From contig OX422222.1 of NCBI GenBank assembly GCA_949130495.1, positions 277,192,109 to 277,256,108 of the forward strand: a stretch of 64,000 bases of DNA, in the 5' to 3' direction. Positions within the stretch are counted from its first letter, which is position 1, and every line of letters begins with the position of its first letter. Source of the DNA: Sambucus nigra. Lineage: Eukaryota; Streptophyta; Magnoliopsida; Dipsacales; Adoxaceae. Positions 1 to 12,439 of this stretch are shown piece by piece. Under the pieces are notes generated by a model. It was given only the letters and a program-made list of their open reading frames with translations. It was not told where the DNA came from and searched no databases. Position numbers and translations under genes: made by a program.

Positions 1-778
1 CTTGATCCAAGTTCCTATTTATATATATTTTCTAGGAGTTTGTTTGGAACCGGTTTCATCTCTACCCATTAAGGAGATAATTTGGGTTCCTTCTCTACCC
101 ATCAAAGCAGATTGTTTTTGCTGCGGCATGCTCATATCGTGAAAGGCGCCGTGTGTGGATTGACGGTAACCAGGCCCCATGGGTGGATTCAAGGATTCCG
201 GTGGACACCGGAGTTATCGACTAGGCAGAGGTGGATGCAAGAAGAAGCATTGAGTCTTGGACGGAGTCAAGTCGTGTGCTGTAAGTATTTTTTCTTGTAT
301 TTATAAAGCCATACTTAGTGGACTTGTAGGCAGGGTTGTCCGAGATTTTTCTCGTTGTGGGTTTTCCCTGTACATCGTAGAGTAGTGTGTTTGTGATTTA
401 TTTTTATGTTGAAAACTTCTCGCCTTGATGCATGTGTAGGTTAATAAAAAAAATGGTTTAAATCATAACTCAAGTTTAATTTGGTGCTATTTAAATATAT
501 GGATAATTTTAATTTAATTTAATTCAAGTTGGCATTAATTTAATTTGATAATATACATGTTCAGTTTGTTTACCTTGAATTGAACTAGATTTTTTTAAGT
601 GGAAATTAAAATGTTTGTGTAGTTTAATTTCACTTTAAGTTTAATTTAATTTTTCAAGTGTTTGATTGTGCTTTTCAAGTAAAGAAAATTAAATAATTTT
701 TGAAAAATTAAAATTTCGTATATCATTAAACCATCTCATAATTTGGAAGTTTAAAATTTGGGGGCATTCGCTTTATCA
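1..778 (+). repeat. Ty1/copia LTR (left part may lie outside window)
   Basis: This stretch ends in TCA two bases before a perfect initiator-Met primer-binding site, which fixes it as the LTR of a plus-strand copia element. The part around 330-380 has the GTGGGTTTTCC-type R/U5 sequence common in plant copia LTRs, and the rest is AT-rich and non-coding. I cannot place the LTR start. Short ORFs inside it are not conserved proteins. The internal region that should follow is recognisable only to about 990, after which minus-strand copia sequence takes over, so the element is truncated. Confidence 0.7.
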
Positions 779-780
779 AG

Positions 781-792
781 TGGTATCAGAGC
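781..792 (+). other. Primer-binding site (tRNA-iMet type)
   Basis: TGGTATCAGAGC is the exact complement of the plant initiator tRNA-Met 3' end used by copia elements. It sits two bases after the LTR end, where reverse transcription would start. Confidence 0.85.
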
Positions 793-1099
793 ATATAGTT
801 TGGAGAATTCACATTCTCACAAAATACACACATTCCACTTTTATATATCCTTGAGATAAAATTGTAGCCTTGTTTTAGTGATTATACCATTCTAATCCAT
901 CTTATTCTTATAAAACCAATAGTTGCCTATCACGTTGGTATTTCTAGGTTAAGTCCCAAACACCATATTTATTAAAATAAATCAACCACTCTTGTATTGA
1001 AAGGATCTAATTTCATCTTCAAATGCTTTATTCACGTTCTTGGGATCTATTTGGGAAATATAGAAAAGTACCTAATGTCACAAGAGGCTCTAATATGTG

Positions 1100-1453
1100 T
1101 CATGATGCCCTTACTAGGATTTTCAGTAATATTGGAGTCATCATTATTTGTCCTAACACAAATGGTGGATCCTGCTTACTTAATGTTGGGTCCAAAACTT
1201 TTTGGTAGTATCGAGGTATGACTGGATCAAATGAGAAAGTTACATCACTCTCTATAATTGGGTCATCTTTATCAACAAATGAGGCAGGATAGTCATTCTT
1301 GACCGCCACGTTGTATGCCTCCATGACCTTAGGTTTTTAAGGTTATACCCTATATAATCTCTATTGCTCGATGAGTATCCCAAAAATAACCCTTCATCGC
1401 TTCTGGATTCAAACTTGACCAAATGCTCTTTATCTTGTAAAATATAGTAAAGA
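1100..1453 (-). pseudogene. copia integrase C-terminal / pre-RT linker fragment
   Basis: The minus-strand translation contains KFESRSDEGLFLGYSSSNR and then, in the longest open piece (1324 to 1100), a start resembling the MESINVVVDD motif. These are the hallmark joints between copia integrase and reverse transcriptase. The sequence is continuous with the integrase core at 2862-3640 once the solo LTR between them is removed. Frameshifts and stops are present, so it makes no product. Confidence 0.8.
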
Positions 1454-1458
1454 CTCCT

Positions 1459-2856
1459 TGTTTGTCAATTTATAAAATACCGCAAGTGCACTACCTATTA
1501 TAGTATAACGAGTGTAAGTACGGGTCGAACCCACAGAGATTTGTTGATTTTAACTTTTAAAAGAATTGCAACTATCCAACTGGATAAAATGGGATATATA
1601 ATAATCATGAAATATATCAAATAAAATCAACTACGATAAATGAGGGTAACACAAGAGATTTGTAAACAATTAGGATTCGGGGTCCATTTATCACGTAACT
1701 AATATTGCACACTAATTTAATTTTGTCATTCTTTTTTTATAACTCAAATTAAATCGACTATTATCGTGTTTAATTCGAAAAATATGAATGTTATGTTCGA
1801 AATATTTTTAACGCTCTAATAGACGGCTAAAATCCCTATTCCCTTATAAAATACAAGCTTTGAAGCTTGCAAATGTATTTAAGCATGGACTATCAAAACA
1901 ATCAAAGTGCAAGCATAATCCATAAAATATTACTATTATTAAATTTCAAAACTAGATTTGACAAAGCAATTTTGAAGGTTTTAAAACACACTCTCGTGTC
2001 ACTTTAAAATAAATAGTGAATCTTTCATAATAATTAAAACAAGTAGGGAATAAACAACAATCAAATTAACGTGATAATATTAGCTAACTATGATAAACTT
2101 CATCCTACTCCTAGTATAAGAATCAAGCTACCATAATGAATGAGAAATTGCAAGAATAAATGGAGATTTTCATTAATAAATCAAACCTATAATAAGTTCT
2201 CTCACCAATAGTCTTCAATCATCTAAAAAATGATTAAAGTTTGGCCCTCGAATTGATTACAATCACTCAAAGTTTCTCTTCAAAATTCCCCTAAAATTAT
2301 GAGCCCAATGGTCCTTTTTATAGGACAAGTGGTGAGATATTTGAGTTGTTGTGGGACTCTTCCTGATTGGCCGAACAGTGTTGGAAGCTATCCCTCTGCC
2401 TCATTAATCTTTGGATCGGGATAAGTAATCAAATTTCCCCTCACTCGAGAATTCTTATCTTTTATAGTTTAACACGCATGCCGAGTGTTATCCAAATTGG
2501 AGAATTCTTGACTTTTTTACGACTTCACAAGTGTAAAAATTTTCTTTTTTCGAACGACCGTTAAAATTTTCTTTTTCGCGCCTTTTTATAGTTGATTACC
2601 AATTTGCACCAAATTCCATCATTACCTGCAAAATTTTCACTAGGCAACTTTTTTCACAAATTAACACAATAATATTATAAAATAATTGAAGTGCCCATTT
2701 TTGACTTAAAATTGCAATTTTCAATCCAAATTCAATCATTCTTGCATTTTTTTTCTTTTTTTAATAAAATGATCCTAAGAACTTATTAAATAAAATAAAA
2801 TTGGACTAACAAAGTATAAATTTGGGTATAAAATGTACAAAATAATGCACTCATCA
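1459..2856. mobile_element. Solo LTR (1.4 kb) inserted in copia integrase
   Basis: The 1,398-bp sequence starts TGTTTGTC and ends TCATCA, and it is flanked by identical 5-bp copies of CTCCT (1454-1458 and 2857-2861). TG...CA ends plus a 5-bp TSD mark a retrotransposon LTR. No internal region, PBS or coding sequence is present, so it is most simply a solo LTR left by LTR-LTR recombination. The host copia reading resumes on both sides. It contains the phrase accgcaagtgcac followed by a cgggtcgaaccca motif, common in plant Ty3/gypsy LTRs. The family is not identified. Confidence 0.8.
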
Positions 2857-2861
2857 CTCCT

Positions 2862-3640
2862 ATAAAACTTGAAAATTCTTTAAATTGGTTTTACATCCAG
2901 TCCAAAGATCATAACATTTCATATTCATACCGAGACGATGGTATACCATATTCAGTGTGTGGCATGATTATAATTACCATATTCCTCCTTTAAAGCATGG
3001 ATTGGGCCATACCTTAATTTTTTATATTCTTCATCTCAATATTTCCATTTAATTGAGGTGTCTTAATGGAATAAAACTCATGATTTATGTCGTGCTCATC
3101 ACAAAACATGTCTAGTCCTTGTTCAATGAACTTCGTCCCATTATCACGCCTCACATAGAAGATGGAGCAATCACGTTGAATTTGAAGCGACCAACATTAA
3201 GATGCCATAAATTGTAAAGTATTTGTCCCTATATAAATCCATTATTGAATACCTCGAGAAGGCATTTTACCATCAATGAAGTGTATTTCTTACTACCCAT
3301 ACTCTTTGTACACATAGACCCCACGAGATCCATATAGATCAACTTAAGGACACGAATGGTAGTAATACCACCAAGCTCCTTATGTGGACTCCTTATTTTC
3401 TTATGCTTCCGACAAGTTCCACACATATCTAAGGAAGGATTTCCTAATGATGGTAAGTTAGGAATTTGGCCATTTTTGATAACACGATCAAGATCACTAT
3501 CATTTACGTGACTCGAATTTTAATGCCAAAGTTCAATACTTTTTACCTTGACATTATGATAAATGAAGAAGGAACCTGGACAAAGCCAATAATAATTTTT
3601 GGGCATCTTTATACCATACAACACCATATTTCCTTTCTCA
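2862..3640 (-). pseudogene. copia GAG-pre-integrase and integrase core fragment
   Basis: On the minus strand the region from about 3640 reads LWH...SSHVNDSDLDRVIKNG, then a MCGTCRKHKKIRSPHK zinc-finger end, then LIYMDLVGSMCTKS around the first catalytic Asp. Further on (about 3180-2990) come RRDNGTKFIEQ with the second catalytic Asp, and a PQLNGNIEMKN segment at the catalytic Glu. This is the D-D-E core of copia integrase. Several stops and frameshifts break it. Confidence 0.82.
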
Positions 3641-4149
3641 TAAAAGGATTTGTAGCATTTTTGTGAGAAATTTACCTCTAGGTTTTATGACACTACTGGT
3701 TTATACTAATTATATAATCTTTGAGACCCTCCACATAAAAGGTTTAAATTCCTCTTAGGAAATGTGGTAATTTCTATGGCCCCCTTAACTAATATTCCAA
3801 ACTAACTACCATCACTAAATGTGACTTACCATCCTTATGAACCTCAAGGTGGCGAAAAAAAGACCTGTCAATCGCTATGTGTCTTGAACACCCAATGGTG
3901 AAGTACTATTGGGAGGTACATTTTACCTTCAAGACAATGTGAACAATCATGTTCTTTCCACCACAATCTTATCATCTAGTGGACACTCATGTTAAGACTT
4001 TGTTTTCATTATTAACCTTGTCTTCAAAAATGGAAAATAGGTAATTGAACTCATCCACAAAACCAGTATGAGTATCGGACGTTCATTCAACTGAAGACTC
4101 ATTACTATTGGAGTTTAAATCTCTTTCACTAAGGTAGACATTTAAATCC

Positions 4150-4964
4150 TTTTCTATTTCCTTTATTCCTTATTCGAGTAGCGAACTCAAAGGCTTGATC
4201 TCTAAACTCATGACAATAAAATAACTTTTCATGCACTCATTATCAACCCGATATTTTCGTCTCAACTACTAGAAGAATTCTTAACTCTGTTATTTTTAGA
4301 GTTCTCACCTAATTTCCTATTAATCTTAAACCTTTATGGATTAGATTTAAGAAACTAATTAACTATTTTGTTAATAAGGAAAACTCAATCTCATTATCAT
4401 CAGAATCATCATCTAAGATCGAATGATCACTCTTATATCCCTTTAATGCGACCCCTTCTCTTTTTTCGGTGACAAATAATTTGTATATTCTTATGTGCCT
4501 CCTATGACGTTGGGAAGAAACCTAGGTGATAGCAACCTAAGGATTTTCCTAACGACACTAGAATTTGGTATCTAGCCATCCAATTTAAAGTAATAGTTCA
4601 CAATGATGAAAACTGCAAGGTAGAACTCATCAAAGTTCTCATAATTGCAGATATTTAATAAATCAAAATAGGTGGCAAGACGTTGGATATTTTAGACCCG
4701 AACAATAATGGTACCCTCCTGGATGACTTACAGAATGTCCCACGCCTTCTTGAACATAGTACAAGTAGAGATCCTGTGGAACTATTCTTTAGTGACTCCA
4801 TATAAAATATCATTAAATCCCCGTGAGTTGTAATTGGCTAATATATTCTCAACCTGAGTCCATAACTCATCAGGCTTAAATACATCAACATCCCCCTTCT
4901 TGGCCATTAGGTGTTTCAATCCCTTAACTACGGTAAACAAAACCCTCTCATCTTGGTAATTCAT
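4150..4964 (-). pseudogene. copia gag fragment
   Basis: A 60-residue open piece (4964 to 4782) contains KGLKHLMAKKGDVDVFKPDELWTQVE, fitting the alpha-helical gag of plant copia elements. Further downstream on the same strand (about 4260-4150) a decayed CX2C-type zinc-knuckle region can be read (YCHEFRDQAFEFATRIRNKG), where copia gag normally has CHEC..GHI..EC. The frame is broken several times. Identification rests on position relative to integrase and on general resemblance. Confidence 0.55.
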
Positions 4965-4989
4965 TACAAATCATAAGCACCTTCTAGTA

Positions 4990-6470
4990 TGCGTAGTTTA
5001 TACCATCAAACACATGTGAACACGTGATCGACTGACTCGCAAATAAACATACTCGTTATTCAAAATAATGATACTCTTTAATACTAATCTGCCCCAGGGA
5101 TTTAGTTAAATTAATTATTTCAATTAATTATTGCGTCCTTAATAATGATACTCGTTATTCAAAATAGTGAATTGGAACCGTTTTTAATTTTACTAAATAA
5201 ATTAATTGGGTTAATTTAGCGTGCGGGTCAATAAATAGTGCGGAAAATAAAAGCAATCACGCAAGTACTCCGGTATTTTAGAGTGGAAACCCATGCGGGT
5301 AAAAAATATTATCGACGTAACCCAATAATTCACTAGTATTGAATAATTTTTACAGGAATTTAAGAGTGATATACACGCCTTACATATACAACATGTATAC
5401 CCTCCATGAAGTCACTCCCTTAAATTTTAAGATCTGATGCCTCTTCCGTACTAGCCATAGCTTATTCATGTTAGGACTCAACTTGCACAATTTTAAAACC
5501 TCGATATCCATCGATCTCCACGATTAATGACGATATGCCCACGTGTATGAATACATGCTAGTCACTTGTGCCGAATATTCTAGTAATGAATAAGATTGAA
5601 GGGGATTATAAATTGATAGTTTGATTTGAAAGCATGAAATAGACAATATATCACTTTCTCAAGAAAAATTTCTCAAAATCAATTAAGGTTATGCAAAATT
5701 GGGAAAAGTTATCTCTGGATTAAACAAGTCTATTCACTTTACACTTTAACCCACTAAAATATTTTTTTACGTAAAACGGACTCTCCTTCAAACCTAGGAG
5801 ACCTCATTCAAATAAGGTCTTTCACACGATAGGTTTTTCATGTGATTCTTCTATATTTCGAGGGATTCTATTTACCAATTAAAGTCCTCATTTGAAGCTC
5901 ATTTCATTCGAGAGGTCTCTCGTGCGAAGCATGTTTTCTACAAGGTCCTATGGTCGTCATAAAAGGCTCTCGTGTGAATATCCTTTTGGACGTGAGGTCT
6001 CTTATTCGAACGAGAGACTAAAAAACTCATCCCTTTATAAAATTACAGAAAATAAAGAAAATATTTCCTCACTTTTAAAATGGGTATGTCTTGTTAATTT
6101 CTTACTTAAAAATTAAACTTAAGTAATTACAAAACCAAATATTACCATACATTTGATAGTCTGATTTAATTTATTCCAATATTTTTTTTTCTTAGTTTTA
6201 TGTCTTTGACTTCAATGATGCAATTATAATTAAAAAAAATAACCAAAACATACGCTTTGGCATTCGTTCTGAAACAGTGTAAAAAAAAGATAAGTGTAAA
6301 ATCATGTCCTTACATGCTACACTGTTATTTCTCCACCCCTAAAAGGTTGTTTGACTCAAGTCTTCGTGCATACTTATCCTTCCCATAGTAGACCAAAAGT
6401 CACGAAAAATAACATACTGCGACACATCAAATACCGCGAGAAGAAATTGAACAAATACCCTAGGAACAAT
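4990..6470 (-). repeat. Possible LTR/leader of the minus-strand copia remnant
   Basis: This non-coding stretch lies where the 5' LTR of the minus-strand copia element should be. A degraded match to the reverse complement of the iMet PBS occurs near 4992-5005, and around 5280-5330 the minus strand carries the GGGTTTCCACTC-like R/U5 phrase of copia LTRs. I could not define its ends or a TSD. The 5780-6020 part is rich in repeated GAGAGGTCTC-like phrases. Confidence 0.35.
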
Positions 6471-7094
6471 TGTTGACGGTATTTTACCAACCACCCAAAC
6501 TTCTCTCTATCCTATTTATCTCATTTTCTCAGTTGAAGTCTTTCTATTTAACCCAAACTTCACCATAACCGAGTTAGGATATTTGTACACTAATGGTGCA
6601 CCAATTTGCATGGTGTTTTATCCTTGAGCGTGGCTTAATGTGTAATTAAGTGTTTAGGTGAATTGAACAATGAGGTACACATGTGGGTTAATTTAATTCA
6701 TTTTATTTATGATGAGATTTACACTGGTTTTTCCAATAATTTAAATTTTAGTAAGTTAGTAAATATTATATATTATTATAGTAAAAGTTTCTTAATTTAT
6801 GAAATTCGTAAGAGAGTAAATTAAAAACTTCATAAAGTAATATGTTAATAATTCATTATGTTATTCATTTGATAAATCAGTAATTTTAATAAATTAGTAA
6901 ATTACTATTTAAATAATTTAATAATTACTACACTTTTTTGTGACTATTTTAATTCAAGACATAAATCCTAGGTTGGAATGATATCTTTTCGCTCATAGTG
7001 TCATGCTATGTCACAGTTGTTTGTGGGTTTGGTTTTCATTATTGAGCGGATTCAGGCAAGTATTTTCGGCAAAATTATTACTATGCCCTACATC
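6471..7094. other. AT-rich interval, no feature recognised
   Basis: No coding potential or terminal repeat could be supported here. It begins with a TGTTGACGGTATTTTA phrase that resembles starts of some Tat-type LTRs, but no second copy, PBS or TSD was found. Confidence 0.4.
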
Positions 7095-7605
7095 CAGACT
7101 TATTGGCACCTTATTCTTGCACGGCTTGAAAAGTGGTGAGACACAACTCGCACATTTCACTTCTTGTGCGGGGACATAGTGTTCTCACCCCAAGACTTGA
7201 CCTTGATGATGGGGGTGGAGGTTAATCAGGATCAGATTATTTCCATTAAGGATGATGACGAGACCTATAAGTATGCTAAACACTATATCAGTGAGCTTGA
7301 GGTGCATCATATCTCAACTAGCATCTTTTAGTCGCAAAATTTTATGAAGCTCAGATTTAGGGTGGCAAGGATAAGGTACCAAATAATTATTTAAGGTATG
7401 TTTAGGCATTTCTATTTTATATTATGGTCTACTTGTTCTTCAAAACTAGCAATAATAGTATCATATTAGGCTGGTTAACCCCACTTATTAACTTGCTCCA
7501 TTTAAATGACTTTGATTGGGGCGACTTCATCATGTCATATCTGTATACCAGGTTAACCTCGCATGTAGATATAACACCCTACGTTTTATTCCACAATGGT
7601 CATAG
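7095..7605 (+). pseudogene. Plant mobile domain (PMD) gene fragment
   Basis: From 7095 the frame reads HLILARLEKW, a stop, then DTTRTFHFLCGDIVFSPQDL. This matches the start of the plant mobile domain ([24 protein letters not shown]-type pattern). In another frame at 7424-7605 it continues LFFKTSNNSIILGWLTPL and DFDWGDFIMSYLYTRL, matching the later PMD pattern of a short-stretch ...WLPLL...YSWGSAALAYLYR. At least one stop and one frameshift separate the pieces. PMD occurs in host MAIN/MAIL-type genes and inside MULE and gypsy transposons; which source applies cannot be told. The Athila 5' LTR begins at 7606 and truncates it. Confidence 0.65.
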
Positions 7606-9164
7606 TGATTAGGCATAAATTCTTCATATTTATTCTCGTAATTTAGAGGCTTTTATCACCTCGTACGATGTAAATTGTGTTGATTTATCTTATATATTCT
7701 CTACTGACATCTTCCATCAAGTGCATCGAGTTTGGGGTATTTCACTTAAATTTTGCAGATATTTTATACAAGCGATGAAAAGAAAAAAAACTCAAACTCA
7801 AGAAAGAAACAAGTGAAGGAAAGTCAAGGTCAAAATAGTAACTTTATACCAGGAAGTCGGACACGGAACCTAAAGGAAAGATGAAGACCTCGAGTCCACA
7901 CTCATGTAGGAAGAAACGACATTAAAATTTGAGTCCTGGTTGAAAAGTTATGAAGTTTCAAAGTTGAGAAGAAATCATAGGAAAATTAAGGAAAAAAATC
8001 ACAGCCAAACCGAACCGATAGACAATGAAGATGACCAGTCCCCAATAATGGAAGGTGCAAACTGAATCGATGAAAATGAATTCAGACTCATCCAGCACTC
8101 TGTAAATCATCGGATTGGTTCGCCCCATTTAAAAAATCCAAAACCGAACCGGTTAGGAGAGGCGGAATTCTTGTTTTTTCTAAAAGTTAGAGTTGTGGAA
8201 GGTTGAAACGCTTAATAAAACATGGTAAATATATCTTAGGGTATGACCAGACATTGAGAGAGAGCTGTTTTTACATAGTTTTTGGAGATTCTTGTAGGCA
8301 AGAACCTTAGGATTGTTTATCTTTAACAATTTGTTCCTCTTTTGGCATAGAATTCAAGGTTTTTCTTCAAGACAAGTGAAGTTCAATATTGTGCTTTTGT
8401 TTCTCTCTTGGGTAATTCGTTGTTTCTTTGATAAGAGCTACTAATACATGATTATATCTAAGTTTATCATGATTCTCATTACATGCAACGTAGAAATCAT
8501 CATTTTTAGTACTTATGTTATGTCCGACTAGATTTTCAAAGGTTGGGATGCATGAACCCAAGCCCAAATGGTTTGCTGGATATTAAAATGCGTTCTTAAA
8601 TTAAATAATTAGTTGGAACATGTCATATAGTTAATACAAACATCGTAGGACTTTTAACCTCAGTTGCCCTAGGTAACAAGGGTGTTTACGAGTGCGATGC
8701 GCGTATTGACCATCTCATCACGTACTTTATTTGGATTCTTGATTTCATATTGTGTAGGTTCAGTCCTTCATATTTGTAATGCTTGAAAGGAATAAAGTTC
8801 ATCCTTAATTAATTGTTTAATTCTCGACTATTTTTGTATCCGGTGAATTCATAAGGGTTGGGGGATGGTATTTTGACCTTGCTTCTCTTTCATAGTTATC
8901 AATTCGTAGTTTATTAATTCTTGCATGCATAGTTAAATAGAAGTTTAATTTAAATTATTTTAGTTGGTAGATATAATCAATTAAATTCATTATCTTTTCT
9001 TTCCTTTATCTGGGTCAGTTGTAAGGTTATGCATCTTCCCTATTCATCGTTACGTGTATACGTCTTAGTCCCTATGTTGAATACATGATTTATTGGGACA
9101 GTACTTGAGCAACCGGTGACACTTGAACCGTAAGTAGCACGCACTAGAGACACATTTTGAGTCG
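7606..9164 (+). repeat. Athila 5' LTR
   Basis: Direct repeat of 14108-15668: same start TGATTAGGCATAA, same internal landmarks (the catcgagtgcatcgagttt phrase, the ccggtgaattcataaggg phrase) and the same end gagacacattttgagtc. ORFs within it are not proteins. The PBS follows after an 11-bp spacer. Confidence 0.85.
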
Positions 9165-9175
9165 CGTTAAATTTT

Positions 9176-9193
9176 TGGCTCCGTTGTCGGGGA
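9176..9193 (+). other. Athila primer-binding site (tRNA-Asp type)
   Basis: TGGCTCCGTTGTCGGGGA differs at two positions from the TGGCGCCGTTGCCGGGGA consensus commonly assigned to tRNA-Asp in Athila elements. Confidence 0.75.
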
Positions 9194-9309
9194 ATTAGGT
9201 AGACTTTTAGGTTGGTCGATTTAATCCAAAATGTGACTCTAATTCGTAAAAAGCCGAAAAAAATCCAAAAAAAAATCAAAAAAAGAAAGCAAAAAAATAT
9301 AATATCTCT

Positions 9310-10970
9310 CAGGTCCTTTCTTGAAAAATCCGCAACAAACTCCTCAAGCTACTCCAACCAGCATTCACGAGAATCCGATAGTTGAGTACAACCCCGATAC
9401 TCCACACACTCCTAACACTCCACAATTTTGGGTTCCACCTGTTACGCCACCAAAATCCATCATGAGTCACACTTCTAGATAGTCGAGTGAGGATCTCAAT
9501 TCATTTGGAGAGGAAAACATATCGGAGCACTCAAGATATGGTACGGGTGAGGGAGAGATACAATATTGTCCCATTAAATATCTCTTATATCCCAAGCGGA
9601 CTGTCACTCCGGGAAGCATTCTACGTTCGTACAATGCGGGATAATTTCACTTTTAATATGGGATGATCAATATTCTTCCCACTTTTCATGGTATCGATTT
9701 GGAAAAGCCTTACCTCCACATTCGTAAGTTCGAAGAGGCATGCGATACATTTAGCGATCAAGCTTGCACTTAAGATGTCGTTCGCCTAAAACTTTTTCCT
9801 TTCTCTTTGAAGGATAAAGCAAAACCTATCTATGGTCTTTATCATCAAACTCAATTGAATCATGGAGGGACATGCAAGCCAAATTTCTCTTAAAATTCAT
9901 CCCCCAACAGCGACCGAATTCCATCAAAGCTCAAATTCTAACAACAAGAAAATGAGCCATTTGCTCGATGTTATTTATTTTTCAACGAGCTAGTTAATAC
10001 ATGCCCACACCATGGTTTTGAAAAGTATCGCCTCATATCCTTGTTTCACCATGGGCTAAGCATATCTTATAAACAACTCGTTGAGACAATGTGTGAGGGA
10101 CCATTTTGGGTATTAGATACAAGCGATGCAGAGGCCCACCTTAAGTTTGTCGACGAGACTACTCAAGTGTGGGACACATCCGATCCTAACCCCAAAACCC
10201 AGATTCGACAAACGTCCACCATTCTTTCTGCGTCCGGACTCTATCATTTGGACAAAGAAGCTGAGTTGCAACTTCAAATAAACCAACTTGCTAAACAATT
10301 GAAAGACATAGTCGAATTAAGGGCAAGCGAAACATACGAATCCACTCAATCAATAGAGAAGGTGTGTGCCATTTGTGAGGCGGTCCATTCAACAAATGAA
10401 TGTCTGACGATACCCACCTACAAAGTCATGCTCTATGAGTAAGTGAATGCTGTAGGAGAATTTAAGAAAAATTTCAATGCCCCTCATGAGAATTCTTACA
10501 ACCGTTCTTGGAGGAACCAACTTAGGATTAGTTATGGGCAACCAAATGCTACACTGAATCCCAATTTGACACGTTACCCCACCTCCACCACCGCCTCCTC
10601 ACTTTCAACAAGCTCTACATATGCCATCACTACCTCCACCGCCATATATCACCCCACAGAGGCAAGCTTTCAAGGATAACGTCAATCAATTCATGCAAGC
10701 GCGACAAGTAACGAATTCTAAAAACACCCAGATGTTTGCTGAGATAAATGCAAACATTTCGAAGTTGCAAGCATCGTTGAGTATCCAAGAAAAGGATAAG
10801 TTTTTGTCCAAAGACTTCCTCAAGCTCATCCTACTGTTAGCTCTACTTCCAACACAAATCAAGGGCAATGTGAAGTTGTCACTACTTTACGTAGTGGGAG
10901 AGTAGTTGATTTATCACCTCCCCCACACGACGAAACCAAAGATAAGGTGGTTTCGCCCAGCATGAAAGAG
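9310..10970 (+). pseudogene. Athila gag
   Basis: A degraded gag can be followed across frames. About 9665-9830 reads ILPTFHGIDLEKPYLHIRKF, then VVRLKLFPFSLKDKAKPIY, the strongly conserved Athila gag signature. 9980-10440 continues NELVNTCPHHGFEKY and an open 133-residue stretch (10041-10442) ending in a zinc-knuckle-like C-x2-C-x4-H-x4-C (VCAICEAVHSTNECLT). Then SYNRSWRNQLRISYGQ near 10495-10550 matches the YNPGWRNHPNFSWG motif. Stops and frameshifts occur at several points, so no full-length Gag can be made. Confidence 0.8.
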
Positions 10971-11069
10971 GCCTAAGATTCCCCCTTAAATAAGAGTAAC
11001 ACCAAGGACAACACTAGTGGTCCCGAAGTCCTAGTGAAACCACCCACTTCTGCGCCTTTCCCTCAACAG

Positions 11070-12090
11070 TTGGTTCCACCTAAAAAAGGGGCCTCCTGCG
11101 CGATATGCTAGATGTATTTAAGAGAGTAAAGTTGAATTTAACTTTTCGCGATGCCATAAAGAAAATTCCCGCCTATGCTAAAGTCCTTAAGAACTTATTG
11201 ACGATGAAACGAAGGCTAAAGGTGAAAATGAACGTCTTCCTTACACAAAATGTGAGCTCCGTTATATTTAATGACCTCCCACCCAACTTTAAAGATCTGA
11301 GTGCACCTACTATCTCGTGCATCAATGGACATAACCGAATAAAAAAGCCTTAATTGATTTAGGGGGAGTGTCAACATTCTTCCCCATTCCATATATAGGC
11401 AACTAGATTTATGGGACCTCAAGCCCACATCAATCACTCTCCAACTTGCGGGTCAAACCGTGAAGATACTCCAAGAGGTCGTCGAGGACGTGATAGTCCA
11501 AGTGGACACTTTCTACTTCTCGGTAGATTTTATCATTTGGGACACGAAGCCCCTCGTTCCCTCGAGCAATCATGTTCCAGTCATCCTAGGACACCCATTA
11601 TTATTTACGGTTAACGCATTAATCAACACTAGAATGGGAAAATGCAACTCACATTCGGGAACATGACCCTTGAGATGAATATCTTCAATATCACCAAGCA
11701 AGTGGGTGAGGAGGAGGATTTTTACGTGGTAGATGTTATCGAGGAGATAGTGGAGGAGCACATAGAGGGAAATATCGGTGGGGATGCCTTAGGAGCGTGT
11801 CTTATATCGGGTAGTGAGAGTGACAAGACATGCACTGACATTAATCGAGAGGTGGGGGAGCCGTGTTTAGTGACCGCTATTAAGAGCGAGAGAGAGCGCA
11901 TAGGCGTGAGGGGGTGAGAGAGTTTAGAGGAGAGTGTGATAGAATATTCTGAGTCCGAGCCCGAGAGAGAGTTAGGATATATGAGCCTAGAAGAATTTGA
12001 GAAAGAATTCGGGCTAGTGAATGTGAGCCCCACTGTTGAACTCCAATCTCTATTGGACTCCTTTAGTCACTTAGAAGAGAGTGAATGAAA
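11070..12090 (+). pseudogene. Athila protease region
   Basis: Reads YAKVLKNLLTMKRRLK, then a VSSVIFNDLPPNFKDLSAPT segment where Athila has CSAIL...LP.K..DPGSF, then (about 11350-11640) the aspartic-protease fold area, ending in VILGHPLLFTVNALINTRMGK, the counterpart of the VILGRPFL...AVIDV..G motif. The catalytic D-S/T-G is not readable, because the frame breaks near 11350. After about 11760 the translation becomes acidic and no longer matches known domains. Reverse transcriptase never begins. Confidence 0.7.
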
Positions 12091-12439
12091 AGTTAGGATA
12101 CATGAATTACTTCTTTGTGACCACCCACCCATGCCACTTGAGTCCTCGGATGCAACTGAGGAGTGGAGTTGAGTCTCATTCGATTTAGAGCCCGACCCAT
12201 GCATTCCCTCTAATTTTGACCAGGATGTCCCTTCCAAGTCGGGACAAGTATGTTACAATTCGATTGGGCCCTACGAGAATCCCATTCACCTCAGTTATCA
12301 TGAGCCTTAAGGTGTCCCCCTATCTATGGGGACGGTCCCAACTTGTTTCGACTATTGGTGTAAGATGTGAGGACAGGGGAGCCGGGGAGAGCATCGAACT
12401 CCGTACAGGGGTCAGATGAGTTTTTAGTGGAGAGAGAGA

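Larger units (their letters stand above)
1000..4990 (-). mobile_element. Ty1/copia retrotransposon remnant (gag to integrase)
   Basis: Read on the minus strand, this segment gives copia gag, then GAG-pre-integrase and integrase core, then the integrase C-terminal region, in the right order. A solo LTR at 1459-2856 interrupts it. All reading frames are broken by stops and frameshifts. No reverse transcriptase or RNase H is seen: the remnant ends near 1000 next to the plus-strand copia LTR and PBS. It is an old, inactive copy. The gag and integrase wording suggests a SIRE/Tork-like lineage, but I am not certain of the lineage. Confidence 0.85.
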
